A stretch of 64,000 bases of DNA from Palleronia pelagia (GCF_900110115.1 NZ_FOCM01000002.1:248001-312000), one strand, 5' to 3'. Positions 8,225 through 19,982 are shown, numbered from the stretch's first letter. Translations and numbers: made by a program. The notes: generated from the sequence alone by a model not told the origin.

Positions 8225-8693
8225 CCAGGGGCGCAGGCCGGTCCGCGAGGGACCCATCGACTGCGCCTATTCCGATGATGGCGTACGGGTGGTGCTGGAC
8301 GGCTCGCCCCGGACGGTGCGTGCGGCGCTCGCGGTGACGCTGGGTGCGCTGGCCCCGCTGCGGCTGTCGCGCGACACGATCCAGTCGCTCGAGCTGGTCC
8401 TGGCGGAAGTCATGAACAACATCGTCGAACACGCCTACGCGGACGTGCCGTCCGGGCGGATCGAGCTTCGGGTCGACCTGCGCAACGGCGCGCTGTCCTG
8501 CCAGACCCTGGACGACGGCGCGCCCCTGCCCCGGGGGCTTGTGCCCGACCCGCCAAGACCCGAACCGGCCGACGCGCCCCAGGGCGGGTTCGGCTGGCTG
8601 CTGATCAAGTCGCTTGTCAGTGACCTGGACTACGTCCGCGCGGGGCGGCGCAACCGCCTGCGCTTCCGACTGCCGGTCGTGCAAGCCGCATGA
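8214..8693 (+). CDS. anti-sigma regulatory factor, RsbW/SpoIIAB-type serine kinase
   Basis: The 159-residue HATPase_c_2 protein shows the N-box (LVLAEVMNNIVEHAY), the G1 box (TLDDGAPLP) and a glycine-rich G2 box (GGFGWLLIKSL). It should phosphorylate and be switched by the STAS protein encoded immediately upstream, with which it overlaps. An insertion rich in proline and acidic residues lies between G1 and G2 (about residues 105-120). The output partner is not encoded nearby. Confidence 0.88.
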   Translation: MPSDQGRRPVREGPIDCAYSDDGVRVVLDGSPRTVRAALAVTLGALAPLRLSRDTIQSLELVLAEVMNNIVEHAYADVPSGRIELRVDLRNGALSCQTLDDGAPLPRGLVPDPPRPEPADAPQGGFGWLLIKSLVSDLDYVRAGRRNRLRFRLPVVQAA

Positions 8694-8841
8694 GCCCGGC
8701 CGCCAAAGCGCACCGAAGCGCGCGGCGCGGCGGACCGGTAGCGCAAACCGTATCGTGTCGGGACAGCCCGTCTGGTCATTCCTGTCGCAGCGGCTAGATT
8801 GCCCGCGACACGAACATGACGCAACGTAGGGGTGCTTCAGG

Positions 8842-10419
8842 ATGCGGGACTTTCACTTGCCGGGCCGCTCGGCGGTCTATGCCACGAACGGGATGTGCGC
8901 GACGTCGCACCCGCTGGCCTCGAAGGTCGCGATCCAGGTCCTCGAATCCGGCGGCAACGCCGTGGACGCCGCCATCGCCGGCGCCGTGCTGCTGGGCATC
9001 GCCGAGCCGCAGATGACCGGCATCGGCGGCGACCTGTTCGCGCTGGTCAAGCGCGGCGACAGCGACGAGATCGTGGCGCTGAACGGCTCGGGCCGGGCCC
9101 CGGCCGGCCTGTCGGCGGCGGATCTTCGGGCGCAGGGCATGGACACCCTGTCCGCCACCAGCCCCCACGCCGTCACCGTGCCGGGCGCGATCGACGCCTT
9201 CTGCCGCCTGTCGGCCGATCACGGCCGCGCCGGGCTGGCGGCATGTCTGGCCCCCGCCATTCACTACGCCGAGGCCGGCATTCCCGTGGCTCCGCGCGTG
9301 GCTTTCGACTGGGGGCTGGCGGTCGACACGCTGCAAGGGGTGGCGCGCGACGATTACCTTCTGGACGGCAAGGCGCCCGCGCCAGGCCAGCTGTTCCGCT
9401 CGCCGAAACAGGCCGAGGTGCTGCGCCGCATCGCCATGGACGGGCGCGACGCCTTCTACGAGGGCGAAGTCGCCGAGGACATGGTCGACAGCCTGCGCGC
9501 CATGGGCGGCACCCACACGCTGGACGATTTCGCCGCCTGCACGTCGGACTACGTGACCCCGATCAGCGGACAGTATCGCGGCTATGAGCTGGTCGAGCAT
9601 CCGCCGAACGGACAGGGCGCGGCGGCCATCCTGCTGTGCAACATCCTGTCCCATTTCGACATCGCCTCCATGGACCCGCTGGGCGCCGACCGCGCCCATG
9701 TCGAGGCCGAGGCGTCCAAGCTGGCCTACGACGCGCGCAACCGCTTCATCGCCGACCCCGATCACATGACCCGCACCGACCACCTGCTGTCGATGGACAC
9801 GGCCCGGAAGCTGGCGGCCCTCATCGACATGGAGCGTGCGATGGAGGCCCCGGCGCGGGTGTCCGAGAACGTTCACAAGGATACGATCTACATCACCGTG
9901 GTCGACCGCGACCGCATGGCGGTGTCGCTGATCTACTCGATCTTCAACAGCTTCGGCTCGGGCATCGCGTCCGACAAGTTCGGCATCCTGATGCAGAATC
10001 GCGGCTCGGGCTTCTCGCTCGCGGAAGGGCATCCGAACGAAGCCGCAGGCGGCAAGCGGCCCATGCACACGATCATACCCGCGATGCTGAAGCGGGACGG
10101 CAAGCTGCTGATGCCCTTCGGCGTCATGGGCGGCGCCTACCAGGCCAACGGCCACGCCCGTTTCGTCAGCAACATCGCCGATTTCGGGATGCACCCGCAG
10201 CAGACCATCGACACCGCGCGCAGCTTCAGCGACGCGGGCGACATGAAGGTCGAGAACGGCTATTCGCCCGAGGTCTATGACGAGCTGGCCCGCCGCGGCC
10301 ACGCCGTCAGTCGCCCCGAGGTCGCCATCGGCGGCGCGCAGACCATTCGCATCGATGACAGCGGCGTGCTGGAAGGCGCATCCGATCCGCGCAAGGATGG
10401 CTGCGCCCTGGGCTACTGA
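8842..10419 (+). CDS. gamma-glutamyltransferase family protein
   Basis: The 525-residue Ntn-hydrolase has the large-subunit start ATSHPLASKVAIQVLESGGNAVDAAIA and the conserved IGGDLFALV region. Autoprocessing should occur at the Thr of KDTIYITVVDRD (about residue 352), which aligns with Thr391 of E. coli GGT (TTHYSVVD), giving a small subunit of about 170 residues. There is no obvious signal peptide, unlike periplasmic Ggt, so a cytoplasmic YwrD-like enzyme is plausible. The actual substrate (glutathione or another gamma-glutamyl compound) is not certain. The rhodanese gene follows after 11 bp. Confidence 0.9.
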   Translation: MRDFHLPGRSAVYATNGMCATSHPLASKVAIQVLESGGNAVDAAIAGAVLLGIAEPQMTGIGGDLFALVKRGDSDEIVALNGSGRAPAGLSAADLRAQGMDTLSATSPHAVTVPGAIDAFCRLSADHGRAGLAACLAPAIHYAEAGIPVAPRVAFDWGLAVDTLQGVARDDYLLDGKAPAPGQLFRSPKQAEVLRRIAMDGRDAFYEGEVAEDMVDSLRAMGGTHTLDDFAACTSDYVTPISGQYRGYELVEHPPNGQGAAAILLCNILSHFDIASMDPLGADRAHVEAEASKLAYDARNRFIADPDHMTRTDHLLSMDTARKLAALIDMERAMEAPARVSENVHKDTIYITVVDRDRMAVSLIYSIFNSFGSGIASDKFGILMQNRGSGFSLAEGHPNEAAGGKRPMHTIIPAMLKRDGKLLMPFGVMGGAYQANGHARFVSNIADFGMHPQQTIDTARSFSDAGDMKVENGYSPEVYDELARRGHAVSRPEVAIGGAQTIRIDDSGVLEGASDPRKDGCALGY

Positions 10420-10430
10420 GGAGACACCCG

Positions 10431-10817
10431 ATGCCGATCACCCCCGTCGCCGACCTTGTGCGCGCCGCCAAGGGCCAGGTCACCACGCTGAGCCTGGAGG
10501 ACGCCCGCGCCGAGGCCGATGCCGGGCGCGCCCTGTTGGTCGATATCCGCGACGTGCGCGAACTGGCCAAGACTGGCCGCATCCCCGGCGCGGTGCACGC
10601 GCCGCGCGGCATGCTGGAATTCTGGGTCGATCCCGAAAGCCCCTATCACAAGCCCGACTTCGCCACCGACAAGCGCATCGTGCTGTTCTGCGCGTCGGCC
10701 TGGCGCTCGGCCCTCGCGGCCAAGACGTTGCAGGACATGGGTGTCGAGAATGTGGCCGAGATGGACGGCGGCTTTTCCGCGTGGAAAGACGCCGGCCTGC
10801 CGGTCGAGCAGGCCTAG
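10431..10817 (+). CDS. rhodanese-like domain protein
   Basis: This is a single rhodanese domain of 128 residues with the active-site loop FCASAWRSALAA (Cys87) and the LVDIRDVRE substrate-binding strand. It is a probable cytoplasmic sulfurtransferase or persulfide carrier. It follows the gamma-glutamyltransferase closely with a GAGGAG ribosome site, so the two may be co-expressed in thiol metabolism; that link is inference. Its TAG stop overlaps the stop of the opposing hspQ in the sequence CTAG. Confidence 0.92.
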   Translation: MPITPVADLVRAAKGQVTTLSLEDARAEADAGRALLVDIRDVRELAKTGRIPGAVHAPRGMLEFWVDPESPYHKPDFATDKRIVLFCASAWRSALAAKTLQDMGVENVAEMDGGFSAWKDAGLPVEQA

Positions 10818-11140
10818 TTCATCGCGAATTGCAGCGGGTAGGTGCCGTCTTCGATGTCACCGAACAGGTCGGGCAGGTCCGGGTGCCCCACGGGTTCGCC
10901 CGAGTAATCCGCGATCAGGTTCTGCTCAGACACGTATGCCACGTAATAGCTCTGCTCGTTCTCGGCCAGCAGGTGGTAATAGGGCTGGTCCTTCGCGGGA
11001 CGGGCTTCCTCGGGGATGGATTCGTACCATTCCTCGGTGTTGTTGAACTTGGGATCGACGTCGAAAACGACCCCCCGGAACGGATGTTTCCGGTGGCGGA
11101 CGATCTGCCCAAGGTGATAACGCGCACGTGTACTCAGCAT
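10814..11140 (-). CDS. hspQ: heat shock protein HspQ (YccV-like, hemimethylated-DNA-binding fold)
   Basis: The 108-residue protein has the family pattern YHLGQIVRHRKHPFRGVVFDVDP, then WYESIPEEARPAKDQPYYHLLAE and YVSEQNLI. In enterobacteria HspQ is a Lon specificity factor and affects DnaA turnover. Length matches. It is divergent from the AEC transporter gene with 77 bp between, which should hold promoters for both. I did not find a clear heat-shock promoter. Confidence 0.95.
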   Translation of the reverse strand: MLSTRARYHLGQIVRHRKHPFRGVVFDVDPKFNNTEEWYESIPEEARPAKDQPYYHLLAENEQSYYVAYVSEQNLIADYSGEPVGHPDLPDLFGDIEDGTYPLQFAMN

Positions 11141-11217
11141 CTGGCCCTCCGGTGGTCAACATACGGAAGGTGCCCGGTTTTGGCAAACAATGACGGCGGT
11201 TTCGGGGGAAACACACT

Positions 11218-12099
11218 GTGCATTTGATCCTGACAGTGGGCGAAGTCGTCGCGCCCGTCTTTTTCCTGGCCATCATCGGTTTCGTCTGGGTGCGGATGGG
11301 CTTCGACTACCAGATCGAGTTCGTCACCCGCATGGCGATGACCCTGTCGATCCCGTGCCTGATCTTCGTGGCCCTGATGGAGACCGAGATCCCGCCCGCC
11401 GCGCTGACCACCCTGTCGCTGGCAACGGTCGTGGCCTACGCGGCGGTCACCGCCGCGATGCTGGCGCTGGTGGCGGTGTTCCGTCTGGACATGCGGACCT
11501 ATCTCGCCCCTCTGATCTTCGGCAATACCGGCAACCTCGGCCTGCCGCTGGCGCTGTTCGCCTTCGGCGCCGAGGGGCTGGGCTATGCAGTGGTCGTCTT
11601 CGCCATCATGGCGATCTATTCCTTCACCATCGGGATCTGGATGGTGGCGGGCGGCGGGTCGCCCCTGAAGGCCCTGAAGGAACCGCTGGTCTGGGGCACG
11701 CTGCTGGGCGCGCTGTTCCTGTGGCAGGACTGGCAGACGCCCACCTTCCTGACCAACACGCTGGACCTGATCGGGCAGCTGGCGATCCCGCTCATGCTGA
11801 TCACGCTGGGCGTGGCCGTGGCGCGTCTCAGCCCCAAGAGCCTGGGGATGCCGCTGGTCCTGTCGGTCCTGAAGGCCGTGGCCTGCATCGGGCTGGCCTG
11901 GGCCACCGGCGCATGGTTCGGACTGCCGCCCGTGGCACTGGCCGTGCTGATCCTGCAGGTCGCCACGCCCGTGGCGGTCACGTCCTACCTGCTGGCGGCG
12001 AAATACGGGGCCGATGCCGACGCGGTGGCGTCGCTGGTCGTGGTCAGCACGACGCTCAGCGTGCTCACGCTGCCTCTGGTCCTCGCTTTCGTGATCTGA
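11218..12099 (+). CDS. AEC-family auxin-efflux-carrier-like transporter
   Basis: The 293-residue membrane protein has about ten helices. The FGNTGNLGLPLALFAFG motif near residue 100 and the QVATPVAVTSYLLAAKYG motif near 245 are characteristic of the AEC (malate/auxin permease) family. It starts at GTG 11218 behind a GGGGGAA ribosome site. The substrate is unknown; bacterial members move organic acids or amino-acid derivatives. Confidence 0.88.
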   Translation: MHLILTVGEVVAPVFFLAIIGFVWVRMGFDYQIEFVTRMAMTLSIPCLIFVALMETEIPPAALTTLSLATVVAYAAVTAAMLALVAVFRLDMRTYLAPLIFGNTGNLGLPLALFAFGAEGLGYAVVVFAIMAIYSFTIGIWMVAGGGSPLKALKEPLVWGTLLGALFLWQDWQTPTFLTNTLDLIGQLAIPLMLITLGVAVARLSPKSLGMPLVLSVLKAVACIGLAWATGAWFGLPPVALAVLILQVATPVAVTSYLLAAKYGADADAVASLVVVSTTLSVLTLPLVLAFVI

Positions 12100-12183
12100 C
12101 CGGGCGCCTTCCCTGTTTATCGGGCGGCGCGTTTGGGCTAACTTGAAAAGAAAAACAGGCACAAAACAACAAACGAGCGGCAG

Positions 12184-12768
12184 ATGAGCAGATCCCTCCG
12201 CGCCCTGATCCTTTTGGTGTTCGTCGCGGGATGCGGCAGCAGCGAACGGACTGCGCCCCGAAACCTCGACAACGCGTGCGCCATCGTGGACGAACGGCCC
12301 CATTACCTGCGCGCCATGCGCCGCACCGAACGGCGCTACGGCATCCCTGTGCCCGTGCAGATGGCGACCATCCACCAGGAGAGCAAGTTCATCGGCAACG
12401 CCCGCACGCCGCTGCGCTATGCGCTTGGTGTGATCCCCATGGGCCGCCAGAGCTCGGCCTATGGCTACAGCCAGGCGCTGGACGGCACCTGGGACGAATA
12501 CAAGGCCGAGACCGGCCGCCGCCGGGCCAAGCGCGACGACATCGACGACGCGACCGATTTCATGGGCTGGTACATGGACCAGACCACCAAGCGTCTCGGC
12601 ATCAGCCGCGGCGACGCGCGCAACCAGTACCTGGCCTATCACGAGGGGCGCACCGGCTATTCCCGCGGCAGCTACAACGCCAAGCCGTGGCTGCTGGAAG
12701 TGTCCGACCGGGTGGCCCGCCGCGCCGTGCGCTACGAGGACCAGCTGAGAGCCTGCCGCAGGCTCTGA
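12184..12768 (+). CDS. SLT-domain lytic transglycosylase lipoprotein
   Basis: The 194-residue protein has a lipobox (FVAGC, Cys17), so it should be a lipoprotein. The catalytic Glu is in IHQESKF near residue 67, followed by SSAYGYSQALDGTWDEYK, an unusual short SLT domain; members of this type were earlier grouped as hypothetical proteins. It should cleave peptidoglycan glycan strands in the periplasm. It ends exactly where an RND pump remnant begins, so its downstream flank has been rearranged. The ORF itself looks intact. Confidence 0.85.
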   Translation: MSRSLRALILLVFVAGCGSSERTAPRNLDNACAIVDERPHYLRAMRRTERRYGIPVPVQMATIHQESKFIGNARTPLRYALGVIPMGRQSSAYGYSQALDGTWDEYKAETGRRRAKRDDIDDATDFMGWYMDQTTKRLGISRGDARNQYLAYHEGRTGYSRGSYNAKPWLLEVSDRVARRAVRYEDQLRACRRL

Positions 12769-12776
12769 CGGCGCAA

Positions 12777-13358
12777 ATGCAGATCGCCTATTCCGGGCAG
12801 GCCGAAAGCTTCCAGGAGACCTCGGGCGGTATCGCGCTGACCTTCGGGCTGGCGATCCTGATCGTGTTCCTGGTGCTCGCCGCGCAGTTCGAAAGCTTCA
12901 TTCAGCCGGTGGTCATCCTGCTCTCGGTGCCGCTCGCCGCGGCGGGGGCCTTGGTGACACTGTTCGTGCTGGGCGAGGCGGTGAACATCTACACGCAGGT
13001 GGGCATGGTCATGCTGATCGGGTTGATGGCGAAGAACGGCATCCTGATCGTCGAGTTCGCGAACCAGTTGCGCGCCCGCGGCAAGGACGTTCGCGAGGCG
13101 GTGATCGAGGCGTCGGCCGTGCGCCTGCGGCCGATCCTGATGACGGTGATGTCCACTGTGCTGGGCGCGGTGCCGCTGGTGCTGTCGTCGGGCGCAGGCG
13201 CGGCCAGCCGGTTTTCCATCGGCATCGTCATCATCGGCGGCTTCATGGCCGCGTCGATCCTGACGCTGTTCCTGACGCCGGTGCTGTACGACCTGCTGCA
13301 ACGGGACCGCGAGGACGAGCGGAGCGAGGACACCCGCGCCACGCCCGAACCGGCCTGA
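12777..13358 (+). pseudogene. C-terminal remnant of an RND (AcrB/HAE1-type) efflux permease
   Basis: About 193 residues match only the last fifth of an RND pump of roughly 1,030 residues. They comprise the end of the periplasmic docking domain (QIAYSGQAESFQETSGG) and TM8-TM12 with the VGMVMLIGLMAKNGILIVEFAN and RLRPILMTVMSTVLGAVPL motifs. The first 80% of the gene, including the proton-relay Asp residues of TM4, is absent. An ATG at 12777 could allow translation, but there is no ribosome site. RND-like reading begins directly at the stop of the transglycosylase gene, so a deletion or insertion junction lies near 12750-12777. Confidence 0.85.
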
Positions 13359-13379
13359 GCGCGCGTCACCGGTCGCGCT
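13358..13379. terminator. candidate bidirectional hairpin between the RND remnant and the AraC gene
   Basis: The arms AGCGCG (13358-13363) and CGCGCT (13374-13379) enclose a 10-nt loop. They span the stop of the RND remnant and the end of the opposing AraC gene. There is no T-tract, so termination efficiency is uncertain. Confidence 0.4.
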
Positions 13380-14256
13380 GTTCGCGGTAGCTCGTGGGCG
13401 GCACGCCCTGCGCACGGCGAAAGGTCCGGCTGAAGAAGGCCGGATCCTGGAAGCCGGACCGATGCGCTATCTCGGCAACCGACAGCCGCGTATATTCCAG
13501 CAGCCGCATCGCTTCGAGCAGGCGGCGCTGGCGCACCAGTTCGTTCGGCGAAAGGCCCAGCGCCGCGCGGCAAAGCCGCGTGAGATGCGGGGCCGAGATG
13601 TCTAGCATCGCCGCGTAGTCGCCGACCGCCAGATCCTCGTTGAAATGCGTCTCGACCAGCGCGCAGAAAGCCTCGGCCCGCGCCTCGTGCCGGGTCGGGC
13701 CGTCGGTCCGGCTGATCGCGCCGACGGATTGCACTTGGCGAAGGCCGCCCGAGACGTAGGCCAGGATCAGCTGCGTCAGCGCCGCCAGCAGGTCGGACCG
13801 CCCCGGAGCCATGCCGTGATAGACGTGCCGGACCTGGTCGAAAAGCGACGCGGTGTGCGCGAAATCGGGAAAAGCGGCCTGCGGCAGGATGCCCGCCGCC
13901 TTCAGCGCCGGCCGGCGCAGCAGGTCCGACACGGCCGGCCCGAGCTCGTCCACGCGAAAGCTCAGCACGTCGCCATCCACGTCCTCCCTGAAGCGAAAGC
14001 CGTGGGCGATGCCCGGCGGGACGAACAGGATATGCGGCTCGGCCGTGCTGCGCGCCGCGTCCTCGACCCGGAAGGACACGGTGTCGGTGCGGAACAGGAA
14101 AACCTGCGCCAGTGCCCGGTGCCGATGAAGTCGAATTGTCCAGTCGTGCTGACTGCTGCGTTCCCGGATGGTTTCGTGGTGGATGGGATCGGTATGCCTG
14201 CCGGACAGCCATTCGCCGTACAACTCAAAGCTTGGAACGGCACGACCGGGCGACAT
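13366..14256 (-). CDS. AraC-family regulator (PobR-like)
   Basis: The 296-residue protein has an N-terminal cupin-like sensor (FELYGEW..., PHILFVPPGIAHGFRF) and a C-terminal double HTH (about 195-290, ending in FFSRTFRRAQGVPPTSYRE). I chose the Met at 14256 because AAGGA lies 8-9 nt upstream; longer starts at 14295 and beyond lack a ribosome site. It is divergent from a TRAP transporter-pobA operon. The AraC-type PobR of other proteobacteria activates pobA in response to 4-hydroxybenzoate, so the same role is the best inference here. Confidence 0.88.
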   Translation of the reverse strand: MSPGRAVPSFELYGEWLSGRHTDPIHHETIRERSSQHDWTIRLHRHRALAQVFLFRTDTVSFRVEDAARSTAEPHILFVPPGIAHGFRFREDVDGDVLSFRVDELGPAVSDLLRRPALKAAGILPQAAFPDFAHTASLFDQVRHVYHGMAPGRSDLLAALTQLILAYVSGGLRQVQSVGAISRTDGPTRHEARAEAFCALVETHFNEDLAVGDYAAMLDISAPHLTRLCRAALGLSPNELVRQRRLLEAMRLLEYTRLSVAEIAHRSGFQDPAFFSRTFRRAQGVPPTSYREQRDR

Positions 14257-14391
14257 ATGCGCGTGTCCTTGATCTGGATCAATTGGGCTCGACATGATCG
14301 GATAGTGCAAGAGATTGTTTCGTCGGTCCATATCGTTACACGCCCGAACCGCTATGGTATGAGCCAAGCTGACACTAATCGGGAGGATTTC

Positions 14392-15429
14392 ATGTCACGA
14401 CTGGCCACACTTCTTGCAGGCACCTCGTCCACCCTGGCGGCCCTCGCGCTGTCCACCGGGGCGCAGGCGCAGGACTTCACGTTCTCGATCCACCATTTCC
14501 TGAGCCCCGCCGCGCCCACGCAGACCGTCCTGCTGGAGCCGTGGGTCCAATCGGTCGAAGAAGCGTCGGAGGGGCGCATCCAGTTCGAGATCTTCCCGGC
14601 CATGTCGCTGGGCGGTGCCCCGCCGGAGCTTTACAGCCAGGTGCGCGACGGCGTGGCCGACCTCGTCTGGACGCTGCCGGGCTATACCCCCGGGACCTTC
14701 CCCCGCACCGAGGTGTTCGAACTGCCCAGCGTTCACGTGGGCGACGCGCGTGCGACCAACCTTGCCATCCAGGACATGATGGACGACCTGGCCGCCGATT
14801 TCGAAGACGTGCACCCGATCCTGGTCCACGTCCATTCCGGCAACGCGCTGCACCTGGCGAACGGCACAGTCGAGTCGGCCGCCGATTTCGAAGGCCTGAA
14901 GGTCCGCAGCCCGTCGCGCACGGGCGCCTGGGTGCTCGAGGCGCTGGGCGCCGAGCCGGTGGGCATGCCGGTCCCCGCCCTGCCGCAGGCATTGTCGAAG
15001 AACACCGTCGACGCGGGGCTCGTCCCGTTCGAGGTGGCGATCCCGCTGGGCCTGGCCGAGCTGACCTCGGCCTCGGTCGAGTTGAACGAAGGCGCGCGTT
15101 TCGGCACCTCGACCTTCCTGTTCGCCATGAACAAGGACGCCTACGAGTCGCTGCCCGATGACCTGAAGCAGGTGATCGACGATCATTCCGGCGCCGCGCT
15201 GGCCGCCGAGATGGGCACGGCGTGGAACGAGATCGAGCCGGTGGGCAAGCAGATGGCGCGGGACGCGGGCAACAGCGTCGTCGCCCTCGACGCCGAGGCC
15301 ACCGCCGCGTTCGAAGAGCCCTTCGCCGCCGTCGCCCAGCGTTGGGTCGACGAGGCGAGCGGACAGGGGATCGACGCCGCCGCCCTGCTGGAAAAGGCCA
15401 AGGCCGCGGTCGCCGAGCACTCGGAGTAA
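14392..15429 (+). CDS. TRAP transporter solute-binding protein DctP
   Basis: The 345-residue periplasmic protein has a signal peptide (cleavage probably after AQAQ, about residue 27) and the DctP pattern SLGGAPPELYSQVRDGVADLVW. The conserved substrate Arg should be in the segment LKVRSPSRTGAW near residue 175. It is the first gene of a dctPQM-pobA operon behind a GGGAGGA ribosome site. Being next to 4-hydroxybenzoate hydroxylase and a PobR-like regulator, it most likely binds 4-hydroxybenzoate or a related aromatic acid; this is inference from context. Confidence 0.9.
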   Translation: MSRLATLLAGTSSTLAALALSTGAQAQDFTFSIHHFLSPAAPTQTVLLEPWVQSVEEASEGRIQFEIFPAMSLGGAPPELYSQVRDGVADLVWTLPGYTPGTFPRTEVFELPSVHVGDARATNLAIQDMMDDLAADFEDVHPILVHVHSGNALHLANGTVESAADFEGLKVRSPSRTGAWVLEALGAEPVGMPVPALPQALSKNTVDAGLVPFEVAIPLGLAELTSASVELNEGARFGTSTFLFAMNKDAYESLPDDLKQVIDDHSGAALAAEMGTAWNEIEPVGKQMARDAGNSVVALDAEATAAFEEPFAAVAQRWVDEASGQGIDAAALLEKAKAAVAEHSE

Positions 15430-15451
15430 CCAGCCCGACCAAGGGGGAAAC

Positions 15452-15953
15452 ATGCGCGTGGGTACCCTGCTTTCGCGGGTCATCAGCCTGTGGGCGCTGC
15501 TTGGCGGCGTGCTGCTCCTGGTGATCGTCCTGGCGACCGCCGTGAACGCCATCGGCTTCACCGCCAACACCGTGGCGCGCAGCTGGGGCGGCAACGTCCC
15601 CGGCCTGCCGGGTTACGAGGACGCGGTGACCATGCTGGTGGGCGTCGCCGCTCTGGCCATGTTTCCCTATTGCCAGCTCCACGGCGGTCACGCCGCCGTG
15701 GACATCTTCATGCAGAAGGCGCCGCCGCTGGCGAACCGCGTCGTGTCGGTCCTGTCGGGCCTTCTGGTCATCGCGGTCGCGGGCACCATGGCGGTGATGC
15801 TGGTCCAGGGCACGCTGGAAACCCGGTCGGACAACGTGGAGACCGCCGTGCTGGGATGGCCGGTCTGGATCTTCATGCCCTTCGCCGTCGTCTCCTGCGT
15901 GCTGTGGGCCATCGCCGCCTTTCTCGAAACCTTCGTGACCGGCGAGGCGCAGG

Positions 15954-15964
<11 letters not shown>
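15452..15964 (+). CDS. TRAP transporter small permease DctQ
   Basis: The 170-residue protein has four predicted membrane helices and the DctQ-type segment YEDAVTMLVGVAALAMFPYCQLHGGHAAVDIF. It lies between the binding protein and the large permease and overlaps the large-permease start by 11 bp, so the two permease subunits should be made together. Confidence 0.9.
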
Positions 15965-18534
<2,570 letters not shown>

Positions 18535-18553
18535 GCAAGGCAGACCACCGCCG

Positions 18554-18582
18554 CGCGCCCGCCCCCGTCAGCGGCGGGCGCG
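18554..18582. terminator. GC-rich hairpin between pobA and tadA (bidirectional terminator candidate)
   Basis: A perfect 10-bp stem (18554-18563 pairs with 18573-18582, CGCGCCCGCC) has a 9-nt loop containing the tadA stop codon. It sits 20 bp after the pobA stop and could serve both converging transcripts. No clear T-run follows on either strand. Confidence 0.5.
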
Positions 18583-19023
18583 GAAGAAGTCGCGCAGCAG
18601 CGTCTCGGCGGCCGCGGCGCCGATCCCGTCGTAGATCTCGGGCACGTGGTGGGCCTGCGGGTGGGCGAAGACCCGCGCGCCATGCATCACGCCGCCGGAC
18701 TTCGGATCGGCCGCACCGAAATACAGCCGGGCGATGCGCGCGGCGGCAATCACCCCGGCGCAGGCCGCGCAGGGCTCCAGCGTGACGTAAAGATCGCAGC
18801 CCGGCAGCCGCTCGGCCCCCAGTTCGGCGCAGGCGGCGCGGATGGCCTGCACCTCGGCATGGGCGGACGGGTCGTTCAGCGCCCGCGTCTCGTTCCCGCG
18901 CGCGGCCAGGACCCGGCCATTCGGTGCCACCACCACGGCGCCAACAGGCACCTCGCCCCGCTCCCCGGCGCGGCGGGCCTCGTCCAGCGCCTGGTCCATG
19001 TGGCTCAGAAAGGGGCTTTGCAT
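18568..19023 (-). CDS. tadA: tRNA-specific adenosine deaminase
   Basis: The product of about 151 residues carries the cytidine/deoxycytidylate-deaminase zinc site HAE ([13 protein letters not shown]) and PCAAC ([10 protein letters not shown]), with the TadA-type context [10 protein letters not shown] and [10 protein letters not shown]. It deaminates A34 of tRNA-Arg(ACG) to inosine and is normally essential. The frame is open further upstream. I start at [17 protein letters not shown] because a GGA site precedes it and because the longer version would overlap the divergent rluB start. Confidence 0.92.
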   Translation of the reverse strand: MQSPFLSHMDQALDEARRAGERGEVPVGAVVVAPNGRVLAARGNETRALNDPSAHAEVQAIRAACAELGAERLPGCDLYVTLEPCAACAGVIAAARIARLYFGAADPKSGGVMHGARVFAHPQAHHVPEIYDGIGAAAAETLLRDFFRARR

Positions 19024-19051
19024 CTTTCGTCCATCGCCGTATCGCTCGGCC

Positions 19052-19864
19052 ATGGCAAGCCCCGAGAAAAACAGCCCCGCCGGCGACCGCATCGCCAAGG
19101 TGATCGCGCGCGCCGGACTCGCCTCGCGGCGCGGCGCGGAGGAAATGATCGCGGCCGGCCGCGTGACGGTGAACGGCAAGATCATCGACAGCCCCGCGCT
19201 GAACGTGACGCCGTCCGACCGTGTCGCGGTGGATGGCAACGCGCTGGAGCCGCCGGCCGCCCCGCGCCTGTGGCTCTACCACAAGCCCGCGGGCCTCGTG
19301 ACCACGACCCGCGACGAGAAGGGCCGCGAGACCGTGTTCGACGCCCTGCCCGAGGACATGCCGCGCGTGCTGTCGGTGGGTCGGCTGGACATCGCGTCCG
19401 AGGGGCTGTTGCTGCTGACCAACGACGGCGAGATCAAGCGTCGGCTCGAGCTGCCGTCGACCGGCTGGCTGCGCAAGTACCGCGCCCGGGTGAAGGGAAA
19501 TCCGGACGATGCCGCGTTCGAGCCGCTGCGCAAGGGACTGACGCTGGACGGCGAACACTTCCAGCCCATGACCGTGACGCTGGACCGCCAGCAGGGCGCC
19601 AATGCCTGGGTCACGGTGGGCATCCGCGAGGGCAAGAACCGCGAGGTGCGCCGCGCGATGGAATCCATCGGCCTGCCGGTGAACCGCCTGATCCGCGTGT
19701 CCTACGGCCCCTTCCGCCTGAACGACCTGAAGGCCGGCGCGGTCGAGGAGGTCAAGCCGCGCGTGCTGCGCGAGCAGCTGGGTCTCGGAACCGAGGGCTT
19801 CGCCGAAGCCAAGCCCAAGCCGCAGCGCAAGCGCCGTCCCCAGCGTCCCCGTTCGCGCGATTGA
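19052..19864 (+). CDS. rluB: 23S rRNA pseudouridine synthase of the RluB/RsuA family
   Basis: The 270-residue protein has an N-terminal S4 RNA-binding domain ([21 protein letters not shown]...GRVTVNG, residues 12-60). A catalytic domain with [17 protein letters not shown] follows, and then a basic tail rich in [14 protein letters not shown]. This is the RluB/RsuA layout; RluB is favoured by the [15 protein letters not shown] segment and by length. It should modify helix 89 of 23S rRNA. The start codon is 28 bp from the divergent tadA start. Confidence 0.92.
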   Translation: MASPEKNSPAGDRIAKVIARAGLASRRGAEEMIAAGRVTVNGKIIDSPALNVTPSDRVAVDGNALEPPAAPRLWLYHKPAGLVTTTRDEKGRETVFDALPEDMPRVLSVGRLDIASEGLLLLTNDGEIKRRLELPSTGWLRKYRARVKGNPDDAAFEPLRKGLTLDGEHFQPMTVTLDRQQGANAWVTVGIREGKNREVRRAMESIGLPVNRLIRVSYGPFRLNDLKAGAVEEVKPRVLREQLGLGTEGFAEAKPKPQRKRRPQRPRSRD

Positions 19865-19870
19865 CGCGGC

Positions 19871-19890
19871 CCGCCCCTTTGAACGGGCGG
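19871..19890 (+). terminator. hairpin downstream of rluB
   Basis: CCGCCC (19871-19876) pairs with GGGCGG (19885-19890) around an 8-nt loop, 6 bp after the rluB stop. The sequence continues GAAAC and then TATTTGAA. A similar hairpin + GGAAAC + TATTTGAA arrangement occurs at 23208-23250. There is no T-run. Confidence 0.5.
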
Positions 19891-19982
19891 AAACCTGCAT
19901 ATTTGAATGACATAGGCTTGCCCGGCGTCCGTCGTCCGGCCAAGTTCCGCAGCAATCGAGGGCCGAGGGGGGCCGCACCGTC

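Noticed and set aside
12231-12776. Reading the RND-like frame upstream as a fusion with a transglycosylase-overlapping domain
   Set aside because: Upstream of about 12750 the frame gives Arg/Pro-rich shadow sequence of the transglycosylase gene, with no RND periplasmic domain.
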